Part shown: positions 51,194 to 61,197 of the stretch, one piece after another
Numbering within the stretch: the first letter of the stretch is position 1
Layout of the letters: every line of letters begins with the position of its first letter
Assembly: GCF_963664415.1 (NCBI RefSeq)
Contig: NZ_OY761443.1
Span: forward strand, 496,001-560,000
Direction of reading: 5' to 3'
From: an uncultured Desulfobacter sp.
Lineage (GTDB): Bacteria > Desulfobacterota > Desulfobacteria > Desulfobacterales > Desulfobacteraceae
Length of the DNA stretch: 64,000 nucleotides
The notes under the pieces: generated by a model
Databases searched by the model: none
Seen by the model: the letters and a program-made list of their open reading frames with translations, nothing else
What the model was told of the DNA's origin: nothing
Program-made: the position numbers and the translations under genes

Positions 51194-53980
51194 TTAAAAA
51201 GTATAGCCCATGGAAAAATAAAAACACCCATCACTTTCATCAGATCTGGGATTCAATTTCCAGCCGTATAGAAGACTGATCGGTCCCACGGGAGTCTGGC
51301 GGCGCAGGCCGACCCCAACACTGCTCCGGAATGATTCCGAGATGCCCGGCTCTTGGATCCGGGTTAAAGCACCAGTATCAAAAAACAGGGCAAATTCATA
51401 ATTTAATCCCAGATCGTACCGGGCTTCCACAGAACCCAGCATCATGGAGCGCCCCCCCACAGCACTGTCGTCGTCGTCATACTGCAACATGTTTTCATCA
51501 AACCCTCGCACCGTTGAGGCGCCCCCCAGATAATAGAGATACCCATCGGCAATATGGCTATTGCGCCCATAAGTCCCCATACTCCCGTAGCGGCCGCGCA
51601 TGGCGACAACCAGATCCTCGGAGACCGACCAATAATAACGCAGTTCCATACCGTATTTATAAAAATCATCCTGACTTGAGCCGACACCTTTAAACAGATC
51701 AAAGGTGGTCGTTGCAAGCAACCCCTTTGTCGGGCGGACAAGGGAATCGGTGGTACGCCAGGTAATACCGGTATTCACCTGGCCGATATGACGAACGCCG
51801 TAATCGTCCTTTTCATCATCATCAAGCTCACGATCCACCCTTAAATATTGATCCCGGTATTCATAGCCCCCCCCCAGGGAGAAACTGATTTTTTTATTGC
51901 TAAAATTACGCAAAAACGTCTGGGACAGGCCATAACTTCGGGTGCCGTATTCTTTGTTAAACGCCTCGTTCTCTTTTGTATAGACCTTACTTGTGGAACT
52001 AAAGCGCGTGGACAAAAATCTGGGTTCGGTCAAGGAAAAATCCACGCCGTACCCCACCTGGCTCCACTCAAAACCGACCTGGGCATTCAAATTATGGCCC
52101 AAAAAATCATTATCCCCGATGCCGGTTTCCACGTACACATGCCGGGCGGTATCATATCCGCCGGCCAGTTCAACATAATAGGGTTTTTTTTCGGATATCT
52201 CCACAATCAGATCAACCTCGGACTGCCTGTTTTTCAGGCCCGCGACTCTAATTCTCACGGTATCCACGGCACTAAGATCCTGGATATTTCTGCGGGACTC
52301 CACAATCTTGATCATGGAAAACGGTTCTCCCTCAACGATTTCCAACTCATCTTCAAGCTCTTTAGTTTTCATCCGCAGGTTTCCGGCATAAAAAATTTTG
52401 CCCACGACCACTTTGGGCCCCGGGTCCACATGATAGGTGATCCGGATACGGGTTTTGTCTTTGGAAAATTTAGACTTAGCTTTCACCTGGACATGGGGAT
52501 AACCTTTTTCTGAGACTTTTTGCTGCAACGCTGAGATATCATCTTCAATAAGAGCACTGTCATACCAGATCCCTACTTTCATGGCCATAACATCACGGCC
52601 CTCATCCAAAGCCATGACGGAAAGCCCCTCGATATTTACCTGTTCCACTTTTGTTCTGGGACCTTCCTTTATAATAATCTCAACGGCAACCTGTTTTTCA
52701 CGCTTATTCGGCGCATCACTAATCTTAACTTTTTTATTTACCCGGGCTTTTGTAAACCCTTTGGTAACATAAAATGCCTTAACCGCTTTGAGATCATCTT
52801 TGAGCTCTGCCTTACTGAAAGCGCCTTTTTTTTCAGTCAAAATATTTTTTTTAAGTTCTTTTAAAGACAAGGAATCAGCGCCGCTGATTTTCAGCTCAGA
52901 CACGATGTACTTCACCCCTTCGTCTATAACGATATTAACCTGCCGCATATCCGGTTTTTGGGAGGGAACGTTCTCATCTTGAACGTTTACATCTTGAAAT
53001 CCTTTGTTTTCATACCGTTTTCGGATATTGCGCATGCTTTTTTTCAAGGCAAAATCGTTTTTGTTTCCCTTGTCCTGGAGTAATAGTTCTTTTTTCAAAG
53101 TCCAGGTATACATAGACGCGTTGCCCTCGATATCAATTTTGTACAGCGGTCCTTCATCAATTGTAAAAACGACGTCCAGGCTGTCACTGCCTTTGACCGG
53201 TAACGGTTGTGCCGTCACCTGGACATCGGCATACCCTTTTTTCCGGTAAAACTGCATGACCTTCTTGATATCTTCTTTCATTTTTTTGTTTGTAAACCGG
53301 TTGCCCTGCCACGGTAACAGAGATGTCCGCCAGATCCCGGTCATTAATCTAAGACGGGCCTGGCCGATATGTTCATTACCTTTAAACACCACTTTGCGGA
53401 TCCTGTGGAAAGGTCCTTTGTCAATATCTACCTCAACAACGTAATAATCGTCCTCTTTCTCGGCAGATATATTCACCTTTGGCGCATAAAATCCCTGTTG
53501 ATGGAAAAGCTTTTCAACCCGCGGGGCCTGGTTTGCCATTTTCTGAACGTCATAAACGCCGCCGGCCTTGATGGTCATTACGTTCAGCACTTCCTGCTCA
53601 AACAAGGGGAACGCATTTTTAATATCAATATCCTTTATCCTGAAAAACGGGGTCAATTCAAAGGCAAGCACCATACCTTGTTCTGTCTTTTCGGGATCCG
53701 GTACATGGATCACTTCAAATAGCTGGGATTCCTTTAACGCCTGGATCGCCGCATCCATGGCCGCCAGGGAATAATCCTCCCCGACGTTTAAAGGAATAAA
53801 GCTTGAGGCAACGGACTGCCAGAACGCCTGTTTTTCAGGAGGACAATTCACTATGAGATTGATATCCGAAACCTTATCGGCATTTTTCCCAAACGCAGTC
53901 GCAGCAAGGCCCAAAAGAAGACAGGCAACAAAAACAACAGAAACTGCACCAGAACAAAACCTTTTCAACAGCATCCTCAT
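51194..53980 (-). CDS. tamA: Omp85-family outer-membrane assembly protein TamA
   Basis: The product has 928 residues. A signal peptide (residues 1-31, …LGLAATAFGKNADK) is followed by a periplasmic array of POTRA-like repeats to about residue 600 and a C-terminal 16-strand barrel that ends in Phe (CFYFSMGYTF), a Bam signal. Repeats such as VDIDKGPFHRIRKVVFKGN, FTIDEGPLYKIDIEGNA and YHVDPGPKVVVGKIFYAGN mark the POTRA units. It is larger than enteric TamA (about 577 residues, three POTRA), so it has extra POTRA units. It overlaps tamB by 4 bp. BamA is the main alternative name, but the tamB neighbour argues for TamA. Confidence 0.88.
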   Translation of the reverse strand: MRMLLKRFCSGAVSVVFVACLLLGLAATAFGKNADKVSDINLIVNCPPEKQAFWQSVASSFIPLNVGEDYSLAAMDAAIQALKESQLFEVIHVPDPEKTEQGMVLAFELTPFFRIKDIDIKNAFPLFEQEVLNVMTIKAGGVYDVQKMANQAPRVEKLFHQQGFYAPKVNISAEKEDDYYVVEVDIDKGPFHRIRKVVFKGNEHIGQARLRLMTGIWRTSLLPWQGNRFTNKKMKEDIKKVMQFYRKKGYADVQVTAQPLPVKGSDSLDVVFTIDEGPLYKIDIEGNASMYTWTLKKELLLQDKGNKNDFALKKSMRNIRKRYENKGFQDVNVQDENVPSQKPDMRQVNIVIDEGVKYIVSELKISGADSLSLKELKKNILTEKKGAFSKAELKDDLKAVKAFYVTKGFTKARVNKKVKISDAPNKREKQVAVEIIIKEGPRTKVEQVNIEGLSVMALDEGRDVMAMKVGIWYDSALIEDDISALQQKVSEKGYPHVQVKAKSKFSKDKTRIRITYHVDPGPKVVVGKIFYAGNLRMKTKELEDELEIVEGEPFSMIKIVESRRNIQDLSAVDTVRIRVAGLKNRQSEVDLIVEISEKKPYYVELAGGYDTARHVYVETGIGDNDFLGHNLNAQVGFEWSQVGYGVDFSLTEPRFLSTRFSSTSKVYTKENEAFNKEYGTRSYGLSQTFLRNFSNKKISFSLGGGYEYRDQYLRVDRELDDDEKDDYGVRHIGQVNTGITWRTTDSLVRPTKGLLATTTFDLFKGVGSSQDDFYKYGMELRYYWSVSEDLVVAMRGRYGSMGTYGRNSHIADGYLYYLGGASTVRGFDENMLQYDDDDSAVGGRSMMLGSVEARYDLGLNYEFALFFDTGALTRIQEPGISESFRSSVGVGLRRQTPVGPISLLYGWKLNPRSDESDGCFYFSMGYTF

Positions 53981-56900
53981 CTGAACTCCAGCCTGTATTT
54001 AAGTTCACCACCCAATTTGCCGCTTGTGTCCTGAAAACTGCTTAACAGCAAATGTTCCAGAAGCTTGTAATAGGTAGTTACCCGATGCACGGTCTCTCCG
54101 GAGCTGATATCTATACCGTAGGCGACACTGAGCTGCCGGGAAAGATCCGCACCTAAACCGACATGAACACTGGTTTCGTCACCTTGATGATCCATACTGA
54201 AGCTGACTTCACTTAACCCTGTGGTGTCCTTAATTCTTTCACTTAAAGAATCCAACATTAACTTGGCAATAGCTGCTGCCGACATTGAATCGCCGCCACT
54301 GTCAGCTCCCATTTCATCCGTGGTTTTGCCGAATGCAATCAAAGAAAGAATATCTGCATCCGACGCGTCAAGATCCGAAGAGAATTTCAGCACCAGGTCA
54401 TCCGGCGTGCCGGTCACGGACAGGGTGATGGTATATATTGAGATCGTGGTTTCACCGGTCAGTTTAATTTCGGGTTCAATTTTATACGGATTAATAAAAT
54501 CAATAGCACCGTCGGTGATTTCAAATTCTGCTTTCTGAAAACGAATCGTGCCCTCATCCACCACGGCCCGGCCATCCAGGGAAGGCGCGTACGCGGTTCC
54601 CCGGACACTGAGATTAGGACTGATGGTCATGGATGCCAGGTTATTTTCCACGGCAATAGCGTCCCTGCGGGTAATATAAATATTAAGCCCAATGTTTTTT
54701 AGAAAATCGGGGCCGGGCGCCCGTACTTTGGGACGTGACTTTTTGGTTGTCTGGGCGGCTATGTTTATCAGGCTTAGATCCACATCCTTATAATAGGTGC
54801 CTTCAAAAATATCTATCCGGCCGGTAAGCGCTGATTTATCTATGGTGCCGGACCAGCTCAGTTGACTGTTCAAGGTCATATCCAAGGTATCAGGTACGTT
54901 CACCGGCACCTGGATTGCGTCAAGGTTCAGTTTAAACTTATCCGGCAGGCCGTTTTTCATTGCGGCCTTTCCGGTCAATGATATTTCACCATCGCCAAGA
55001 TTGGCTGTGACATCCTGGATGTCAATAGCCTCGGGTGTCAGTACAATGCGACCGGCGATTTTCTGCAAAGGCTCGTCCAACGCCTCAAGGCCCAGGGACA
55101 TATCTGAAAATTCAACACTGCCCCGAACATCAGGAGAGGTGACGTTGCCTGCGGCACGTAGCGAGATCAAAATCTCCCCTTGTGCTGAACTTATTCCGTC
55201 TGCCAGGGGAACCAGCATGGACACAGGCAGGCTACCGGAAACCTCTGCGTCCAGATCCCCTTTAATCTCACCGTTGGCCGACAGGGTAAGCCGCCCCTTG
55301 TCCATGATTCGGACCTGCACCGGGTCAAGCGTAAACCTGCCGTTTTTGACTATCGTCGCGGCATTTTCAATGCGGATCAACTCCTGTTCCTGCTGGGCCA
55401 ATGCAAACCGGGAGATATGAACCGATGCCTGTAATGAGTCGGGGTTGTCCAAAGACCCGTGCACCTCTAAGGTGGCATCGGCATCGGCGGCCATGTCCGG
55501 GGCATTGGGAACACGCAGATCCCCGGCATGAATACGCCCTGAAATATCCGGGGCAAACAGACTGCCCCGAGCGGAAATATCTAAACCTAACCTGCCCGAG
55601 GCAAGGACATCATCAGCCGCCGGATCAAACCCTTTAAGGTCGGTTTCCGGAATCAGGGCGCGAACATCAAGGGTTTTGTTTGCCGTATTAACCTGTCCGG
55701 TAATGTCCAGGAATGCGTTATTTTTTTGAAGACGCGCCTGTTCAAAAGTCAAAATATCATTGGCAAACCGAAGCTGAGCCTTGATGTTATCCAGCCTATA
55801 TGTTTTAAAGCCGGGATCCCGGCCCGAAAGTGCCACCTGAATAATTGGTTTTTCCAAAGACCCTGTCCCGGTTATTTTACCGGAAAAAATCCCTACGCCG
55901 CCCAGATCCGGGGCCAGTTCGGCCGGGTCAAGCTGACTAAAATCCGCTGTCAGATCCATGGTATGATTCTGCCCTTTTTTCCCAGCCAGCGCCAGGGTTC
56001 CTTGGGCATGAAGCACCCCCTGGTCGCGCTTAAGCGTCACATCCTGAAGCTGGAGAAATCCTTTGTCAATCCGGGCGTTGCAACGCATTTCATCGGCCTG
56101 AAATCCATTAAAAAATAAATTTTCGGCATTGATATCCAGGGTCAGATCCGGGGCCGGCAAAGACCCATTAACCACCGCATGTACACCGGCACGGCCCGAA
56201 CCCTTTTGCCCCACAAGGATTAAGGGCACTGATACATCCATCACATCCAGATCCAGATGTCCCTCCATTGTCATGGCCTGGGTATCAAATCCCGGCATAT
56301 CCAGCCGAAATGCACCCTTACCGGTCATGCCGGGTCCGTCCAGGGTCAGGCCGGTCAATGTCAGGTGCGATTTTTCCAATTCAGCACCCGCCTTGAACTG
56401 TACCTGTACAGGTCCGGACATCCGGGGCAGGATCAAATCATGGGCTGTAACATCCAAATTGGCACGTGCAGACATCTCACCAGGTACTACCCCCTGCCCC
56501 TGGACCCGGACCAGGGCTGTAGCTTTGCCTTCAGGGGTATTTTCTCCCAATTCAAGGGCTTCTATGGCCAAACTGTCCGGATTAAACAAAAAGGTGTAGG
56601 TCAAAGTATCAAGGCCGACCATAGCGTTGCTGAATCCTTCAGGAAAGGTTTTTGACAAATCAACGTCCCCGGCAAAAGGAATGGTCCCGGCCGGCAAATC
56701 TATCCGGCCGTCTTTAAGGGTAACATGCCGGTTTTCAAGTCCGGCATAGAGACTTATGCCTGATATGGCGATTTTATGAATGCTACCCTGACCAAACGTA
56801 AACCGAATTCCGGCAGCAGGATTATCGATACCGCCTTTAATGGTCAAATTGACCCGGCCGTTTCCCTGGACCAGATCCGCGGGCAGCCCCAGGGTCTTCG

Positions 56901-57765
56901 TAGCCAAAGGTGTTTGTACATCAAGGGTGGCCGTGATATCCGAAACCACTTCACCCCAAAGCCCAGTAACAGACCCGTTTGCATCAAATTCAACACCCGG
57001 CATACTGGCATGGAGACTCATATCTGAAATTGTATCCCTATCAATCTGAGCCTGGACATCAAAGGATTCAAGGACAAGGTCCATATCCCCGACACCCAGA
57101 TGGCCGCCGGCCAGGACCACGTTAGCCGAAGCAGTAAGGTCAGCCAGTTTAAACCCGGTCACCTCAAGGGACAACTGCCGAAGATCGGTATTAAACTGCG
57201 GAGCTGTTATTTTTACGTGTGCTTGATTCACCTTGAATTCACGGACCCAAAAATCCATGCTCGGTGAGTCATCGGTCTCAGTGACCTTGGTATCCTCCGG
57301 CACCCCGGTGTTGGCAACCAGGGCCGACAAAATATCTATATCCCCCTGCTCCGACATGCCGATATCAAGTACAGGCTTATCAATCAAAATTTGAGTCAGT
57401 TCAACTTTCTTCCGAATCAACGCAGACCAGTCAACCTTGGCTGCCACCAAGGAGATACCGGCCAGTTCCTTACCGGAAACTCCTTTCAAATGAATCCCGG
57501 CAATCTGAATCCTGCCCGCCTTAAGATCCAGGCGAAAACGTTCCCATGACAATGTGCCGGGAATGGTCTTGTTGACCTGCTTTTGAATAAAGACCTGGGC
57601 AGGCCGGGTCTCAATCAGAAAAAAAGCGGTAACTACCAGCCCGACCACCAGGCAAAGGCCTATTAAACATGTAAAAAAAACGATCTGAAACCAGCGTCTC
57701 TGGAAAAATCTGCCGGAACTGTGAGTTGTCTTGGAAGAGGAATGAAAATCTGTGGGCACTGCCAT
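53977..57765 (-). CDS. tamB: TamB-like translocation and assembly module protein
   Basis: The product has 1262 residues. An N-terminal cytoplasmic tail and one membrane helix (about residues 30-52) anchor a long periplasmic beta-rich groove (AsmA/DUF490 type). The TamB C-terminal domain is clear (…GRIDIFEGTYYKDVDLSLINIAAQTT…, …IDFINPYKIEPEIKLTGETTISIYTITLSVTGTPDDL…, IAFGKT). TamB-like proteins move lipids or help assemble outer-membrane proteins with TamA, its 4-bp-overlapping neighbour. The 290 bp between this gene and the next hold no gene. Confidence 0.92.
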   Translation of the reverse strand: MAVPTDFHSSSKTTHSSGRFFQRRWFQIVFFTCLIGLCLVVGLVVTAFFLIETRPAQVFIQKQVNKTIPGTLSWERFRLDLKAGRIQIAGIHLKGVSGKELAGISLVAAKVDWSALIRKKVELTQILIDKPVLDIGMSEQGDIDILSALVANTGVPEDTKVTETDDSPSMDFWVREFKVNQAHVKITAPQFNTDLRQLSLEVTGFKLADLTASANVVLAGGHLGVGDMDLVLESFDVQAQIDRDTISDMSLHASMPGVEFDANGSVTGLWGEVVSDITATLDVQTPLATKTLGLPADLVQGNGRVNLTIKGGIDNPAAGIRFTFGQGSIHKIAISGISLYAGLENRHVTLKDGRIDLPAGTIPFAGDVDLSKTFPEGFSNAMVGLDTLTYTFLFNPDSLAIEALELGENTPEGKATALVRVQGQGVVPGEMSARANLDVTAHDLILPRMSGPVQVQFKAGAELEKSHLTLTGLTLDGPGMTGKGAFRLDMPGFDTQAMTMEGHLDLDVMDVSVPLILVGQKGSGRAGVHAVVNGSLPAPDLTLDINAENLFFNGFQADEMRCNARIDKGFLQLQDVTLKRDQGVLHAQGTLALAGKKGQNHTMDLTADFSQLDPAELAPDLGGVGIFSGKITGTGSLEKPIIQVALSGRDPGFKTYRLDNIKAQLRFANDILTFEQARLQKNNAFLDITGQVNTANKTLDVRALIPETDLKGFDPAADDVLASGRLGLDISARGSLFAPDISGRIHAGDLRVPNAPDMAADADATLEVHGSLDNPDSLQASVHISRFALAQQEQELIRIENAATIVKNGRFTLDPVQVRIMDKGRLTLSANGEIKGDLDAEVSGSLPVSMLVPLADGISSAQGEILISLRAAGNVTSPDVRGSVEFSDMSLGLEALDEPLQKIAGRIVLTPEAIDIQDVTANLGDGEISLTGKAAMKNGLPDKFKLNLDAIQVPVNVPDTLDMTLNSQLSWSGTIDKSALTGRIDIFEGTYYKDVDLSLINIAAQTTKKSRPKVRAPGPDFLKNIGLNIYITRRDAIAVENNLASMTISPNLSVRGTAYAPSLDGRAVVDEGTIRFQKAEFEITDGAIDFINPYKIEPEIKLTGETTISIYTITLSVTGTPDDLVLKFSSDLDASDADILSLIAFGKTTDEMGADSGGDSMSAAAIAKLMLDSLSERIKDTTGLSEVSFSMDHQGDETSVHVGLGADLSRQLSVAYGIDISSGETVHRVTTYYKLLEHLLLSSFQDTSGKLGGELKYRLEFR

Positions 57766-58055
57766 ATTGCCTATGCGGGTTAAGGTTTATCTGAATATTT
57801 TGATTTTAAAGCCTTGAGGCCGGCCATGTCAAGGCAGATGCTATCGTTGAAGGCGTCGTAAAAAAAATATGCCGGGCAACACTGCGCTTTTGTCCTTCAT
57901 ATAATTGGTCATTTTCTCCTATTCCATAATCCGGTCTTTCAAAATACTCTGCCGCTTTAAAAAGATAAAAATTGACACGGCCCCTATTCTCTTTTATAAA
58001 ACTCTGCGCTGGTTGAATAACCGGCGGTTTTTAAAAAGAATATTAAGGAGGACAA

Positions 58056-58808
58056 ATGAAGTATTGGGTCTGTATGGATGATACAGATATGCCGGGCACT
58101 AAAGGAACAGGCTGGTTGGTCCAGGAAATCTGCAGGGAAATTGAGGATCTTGGGCTGGGGGAAAGCTCGGCCATCAGCCGGCACCAGCTCTTTGTTCACG
58201 AAGATATCCCCTTTACATCTCATAATTCAGCCATGTGCTTTGAGCTTGAACTTGAAAACAAAAATTTTCTGCCCCGCCTGATGGATCATCTGGTACATTG
58301 TCTTGAGACCCGATGCGAACCTGGCTCAGATCCGGGCCTGTGCGTGACGGGGCCTCTGGATGCAGAAAAGCAAAAACGGTTGTCAGCCTTTGGTGCCAAG
58401 GCAAAACAGGCCGTCTGCACCAAAAATGACGCCTATAGCCTTGCCAGGAATATGGGCATACACCTGTCCGAACACGGGGGAACCGGGGGTGGAATCATCG
58501 GTGCCCTTGCCGGGATAGGACTGCGGATGACCGGAAATGACGGTCGGTACAGGGGTTGGTACCACCTGGGTAATCCCGGTGACATCGTCAGTGTGGCGGA
58601 TTTGTGCGCCCATCCCTTTATCGACACGGTGGTGCGGGCGGACGGATCTGAGCTTTCCCTTTCAGAAAAGGTGGCCATCGGATCGGAAAAGACCAAGACG
58701 GTCAGAATAGGATATCACCAGGTGGTGACGACTACAGCCAATGAAACCGCAGAACAGACCGGAATTACCCTGCGAACCATCACCAAACAAGAAGCTAAGA
58801 ATTATTAA
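58056..58808 (+). CDS. DDTD-motif protein, TiaS-like domain
   Basis: The product has 250 residues, preceded by AAGGAGG. Near the N-terminus MKYWVCMDDTDMPGTKGTGWLV carries the DDTD motif of the catalytic region of archaeal TiaS (tRNA-Ile2 agmatinylcytidine synthetase), and EHGGTGGGIIGALAGIGLR is a conserved glycine-rich block. Full TiaS is about twice as long and has RNA-binding domains that are absent here. So a nucleotide- or ATP-using fold is likely, but the reaction is unknown. It lies beside a metal-uptake locus and is followed by a strong terminator. Confidence 0.65.
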   Translation: MKYWVCMDDTDMPGTKGTGWLVQEICREIEDLGLGESSAISRHQLFVHEDIPFTSHNSAMCFELELENKNFLPRLMDHLVHCLETRCEPGSDPGLCVTGPLDAEKQKRLSAFGAKAKQAVCTKNDAYSLARNMGIHLSEHGGTGGGIIGALAGIGLRMTGNDGRYRGWYHLGNPGDIVSVADLCAHPFIDTVVRADGSELSLSEKVAIGSEKTKTVRIGYHQVVTTTANETAEQTGITLRTITKQEAKNY

Positions 58809-58809
58809 A

Positions 58810-58846
58810 AAACGCCCCCGGCATTCTTAATGCCGGGGGCGTTATT
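58810..58846. terminator. Bidirectional terminator
   Basis: A 14-bp perfect stem CGCCCCCGGCATT / AATGCCGGGGGCG with a 3-nt loop lies between convergent genes, with A/T runs on both sides. It can serve both the DDTD gene and the receptor gene. Confidence 0.9.
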
Positions 58847-58867
58847 ATCTGTTAAGCGAAATAAAAA

Positions 58868-60832
58868 TTAAAACCGAATCTTCATCCCGGCATAGGTCGT
58901 CCTGCCGGCCTGGGGAAAGCCGTAGCTTTCCTCGTAATCTTCATCGAAAAGATTGTTCACACCCAGATAAACCGAGCAGATCTCTTTGTAAACCCGCTGC
59001 TCTATCTTCAAATCCACCAGAGTGATATCCCCTAAGTCTCCCTGATCACTATCCCCGTCATACACCTGATCTGTCAGATACATAAGGCTGGCATAAGCGA
59101 TCAGTCCAAAATCAAAGGCATAGTTCCCTTCCAGAGTGAACTTGTGAACCGGACGGTATTCCAAATCCTCAAAAGCGGCCCCTTCAGACTTGTTCTCGGC
59201 ATCCATATAGGAGTACCCAAGGCTGGCACCCGCCTTTGAAAACTGTTTGGACAAAAACAGCTCAATCCCTTTGAACCGGTATTCATCGAAATTCTCATAG
59301 AGGTCGTCGCCACTGGGCTGTTCAACCTTTTGAATATAATCTTTTACATTGTTCTGAAACAAAGCAAAATCTGCCATGATGCCGTAAGGCAGCAACTGGG
59401 TGACACCGATCTCATAATTGTCCGAGGTCTCTGTTTCCAGATCCTCGTTTCCAGCATCGGCATCGTACAAGTTCTTGATGGAGGCAAACCTTATCTTTCT
59501 GGCATAGGAAGCTCTCAGCCGGGTATTTTCGGCCAGATCGTAACTCACCCCTGTCAGCCAGGCCCCCTGGTCATCATCATTGCCCTGGTCTTTATTCTGC
59601 CAATGGTGGCTGTAACCTGCCACCACACCCAGGCGATCAAAGAAAGTAGCCTCGTATTCCATGGCCGCAGCATACAAGGACAGGTCGTGAGAAATAGCGA
59701 TGGGATTACCATTACCATAAAGCCCGTTGGAGTCATAAGAATTGGTCTCTGCGTTCAAGGACACCCCCAACTGGCCCAGGGTGTCAAAATTAAAAAATCC
59801 CTGGACGGTAGCGCCGGTCACATCAGTTTCATCGGTTTTATCGTAATTATTACTTTTGGTGATAGCGGAGTATTCATCATTGTCATAACGGACCAACTGT
59901 TCATCGTTCTCATTCAAATATCCCCAGGCTCGAAGGCTAAAAAGGCCGCCCGGATCATATCCAATAGAAAGCTGGGCAAAGTGGCCTTCATAATCCTCTA
60001 CCCGATCGTATTTTGGGCTTTTGGCATAGGGGTCTGATTTGTCATTGATGGTTGACGGTGGCTGCCCGAACTCTCCCTTGCTTACGCCCGCCACAATACC
60101 GAACCTGAACGAATCGTTAGCTGTTACCCCTAAGTTGGTAAAGATATTCTCCCGAAAATAGTCGCTGTTTTCCCGGATACCACCATCCTCTTCGGAGGTG
60201 TCATCAAAACTGTTAGAAAGTATAAAGCCGTCGGAATCCTGACGGCTGGTGGAAACAAAATAATCTACCCTGTCATTTCCCCCTGAGATATCCCCTTTGG
60301 CTGTCATATTTCCCCGCTCGTCAATATCGGCTGACAGGCCTCCAGTAATCCCTTTGGTCCCCTTTTTAGTGATGATATTAATCACCCCGCCAAGGCCACC
60401 CTGACCGTAAAGTACCGAGTGGTTCCCATAGGACACTTTGATTCTTGCAATATTCTCCGTTGAAATTATAGAGGGGTCAAACTGACCGTCATAGGTGGAG
60501 TTAAAGGGAATCCCGTTAAGCAGCAGAACCACATGGCGGGACCGCATCCCCCTGATGTTGACCCTGGGAATACCCTGGGCTCCCCGCCTGACATCCAGAC
60601 CGGGCAACAATTCAATCGCTTTGTCCAAAGTGGTGGCATGGCGAAGTTCAATCTGCTGGGCGGTAATTTCGTGAAGGGTCCCCACAGACTCTACCCCCTG
60701 GCTTTCTGAAGCGGTAACTACCACCTCCCCCAGATCGTATGCAGGAGTCTGATCAAGGGTGTCTTCTGCCAGAACATTCATCGCTGAACACACGATCAGC
60801 ACTGCAATGATCCTTGCAATAATTTTGAACAT
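58868..60832 (-). CDS. TonB-dependent outer-membrane receptor
   Basis: The product has 654 residues. A signal peptide (residues 1-23, …MNVLAED) precedes a TonB-box-like segment (DLGEVVVTASESQG), a plug with IELLPGLDVRRGAQGIPRVNIRGMRSRHVVLLLNGIPFN and VLYGQGGLGGVINIITKKGTKG, and a 22-strand barrel ending GRTTYAGMKIRF. It imports a metal chelate, perhaps siderophore iron, haem or cobalamin; the substrate is not visible. It is divergent from a FecCD-type permease operon, with Fur-like sites between. Confidence 0.92.
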   Translation of the reverse strand: MFKIIARIIAVLIVCSAMNVLAEDTLDQTPAYDLGEVVVTASESQGVESVGTLHEITAQQIELRHATTLDKAIELLPGLDVRRGAQGIPRVNIRGMRSRHVVLLLNGIPFNSTYDGQFDPSIISTENIARIKVSYGNHSVLYGQGGLGGVINIITKKGTKGITGGLSADIDERGNMTAKGDISGGNDRVDYFVSTSRQDSDGFILSNSFDDTSEEDGGIRENSDYFRENIFTNLGVTANDSFRFGIVAGVSKGEFGQPPSTINDKSDPYAKSPKYDRVEDYEGHFAQLSIGYDPGGLFSLRAWGYLNENDEQLVRYDNDEYSAITKSNNYDKTDETDVTGATVQGFFNFDTLGQLGVSLNAETNSYDSNGLYGNGNPIAISHDLSLYAAAMEYEATFFDRLGVVAGYSHHWQNKDQGNDDDQGAWLTGVSYDLAENTRLRASYARKIRFASIKNLYDADAGNEDLETETSDNYEIGVTQLLPYGIMADFALFQNNVKDYIQKVEQPSGDDLYENFDEYRFKGIELFLSKQFSKAGASLGYSYMDAENKSEGAAFEDLEYRPVHKFTLEGNYAFDFGLIAYASLMYLTDQVYDGDSDQGDLGDITLVDLKIEQRVYKEICSVYLGVNNLFDEDYEESYGFPQAGRTTYAGMKIRF

Positions 60833-60873
60833 AACCCGTGTCTCCCTTTGTTAAACGGCCTATATATCCTTAT

Positions 60874-60938
60874 ATAAAAAACAGTTGAATCGGCTGCAAT
60901 CAAAATATAAAAAACAGTTGAATCGGCTGCAATCAAAT
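60874..60938. repeat. 33-bp tandem duplication
   Basis: ATAAAAAACAGTTGAATCGG… occurs twice in direct succession, just upstream of the receptor gene, in the leader or promoter region. A Fur-like box lies at the end of the second copy. Confidence 0.8.
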
Positions 60939-60946
60939 GATAATGG
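60934..60946. promoter_or_regulatory. Fur-like box 1
   Basis: CAAATGATAATGG contains the GATAAT unit of Fur sites. The same sequence recurs inverted at 61042-61055. Confidence 0.45.
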
Positions 60947-61041
60947 ACTTTCGCTTTAATCCCCTGATTTTCACGTTGACCATAGACCGCTGAAATCTGA
61001 TTTTAAATAGAAATGTAACCACACCTATCTATTTTTGTCAA

Positions 61042-61055
61042 ACTATTATCATTTG
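61042..61055. promoter_or_regulatory. Fur-like box 2
   Basis: ACTATTATCATTTG is the inverted match of box 1 (11 of 13 positions), about 100 bp away, toward the permease gene. Two opposed boxes in a divergent intergenic region would allow iron control of both units. The rest of 60833-61125 holds no gene and no recognisable riboswitch. Confidence 0.45.
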
Positions 61056-61197
61056 TCTGCATACACCCTCTTTTCAGATTTTTATTTTTCTGATACTAAC
61101 CAAGAGAAACCAATAACTACATTGAAAACAAAATTCAGGACAAACCATCAGCATTTCTGAACGCCACATTTTTCCCTGGGCCCTTGGCCTCCGAGCC

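Noticed and set aside
51848..52513. 221-codon plus-strand frame opposite tamA
   Set aside because: It is antisense to a well-supported gene and has no start signal or recognisable domain.
59330..60037. 235-codon frame opposite the TonB-dependent receptor
   Set aside because: It is a shadow of the receptor barrel; the hydrophobic Ile/Val-rich translation comes from the complementary strand.
60833..61150. Cobalamin riboswitch before the TonB receptor or permease
   Set aside because: I could not find a B12-box-like GCCACTG motif or the associated stems.
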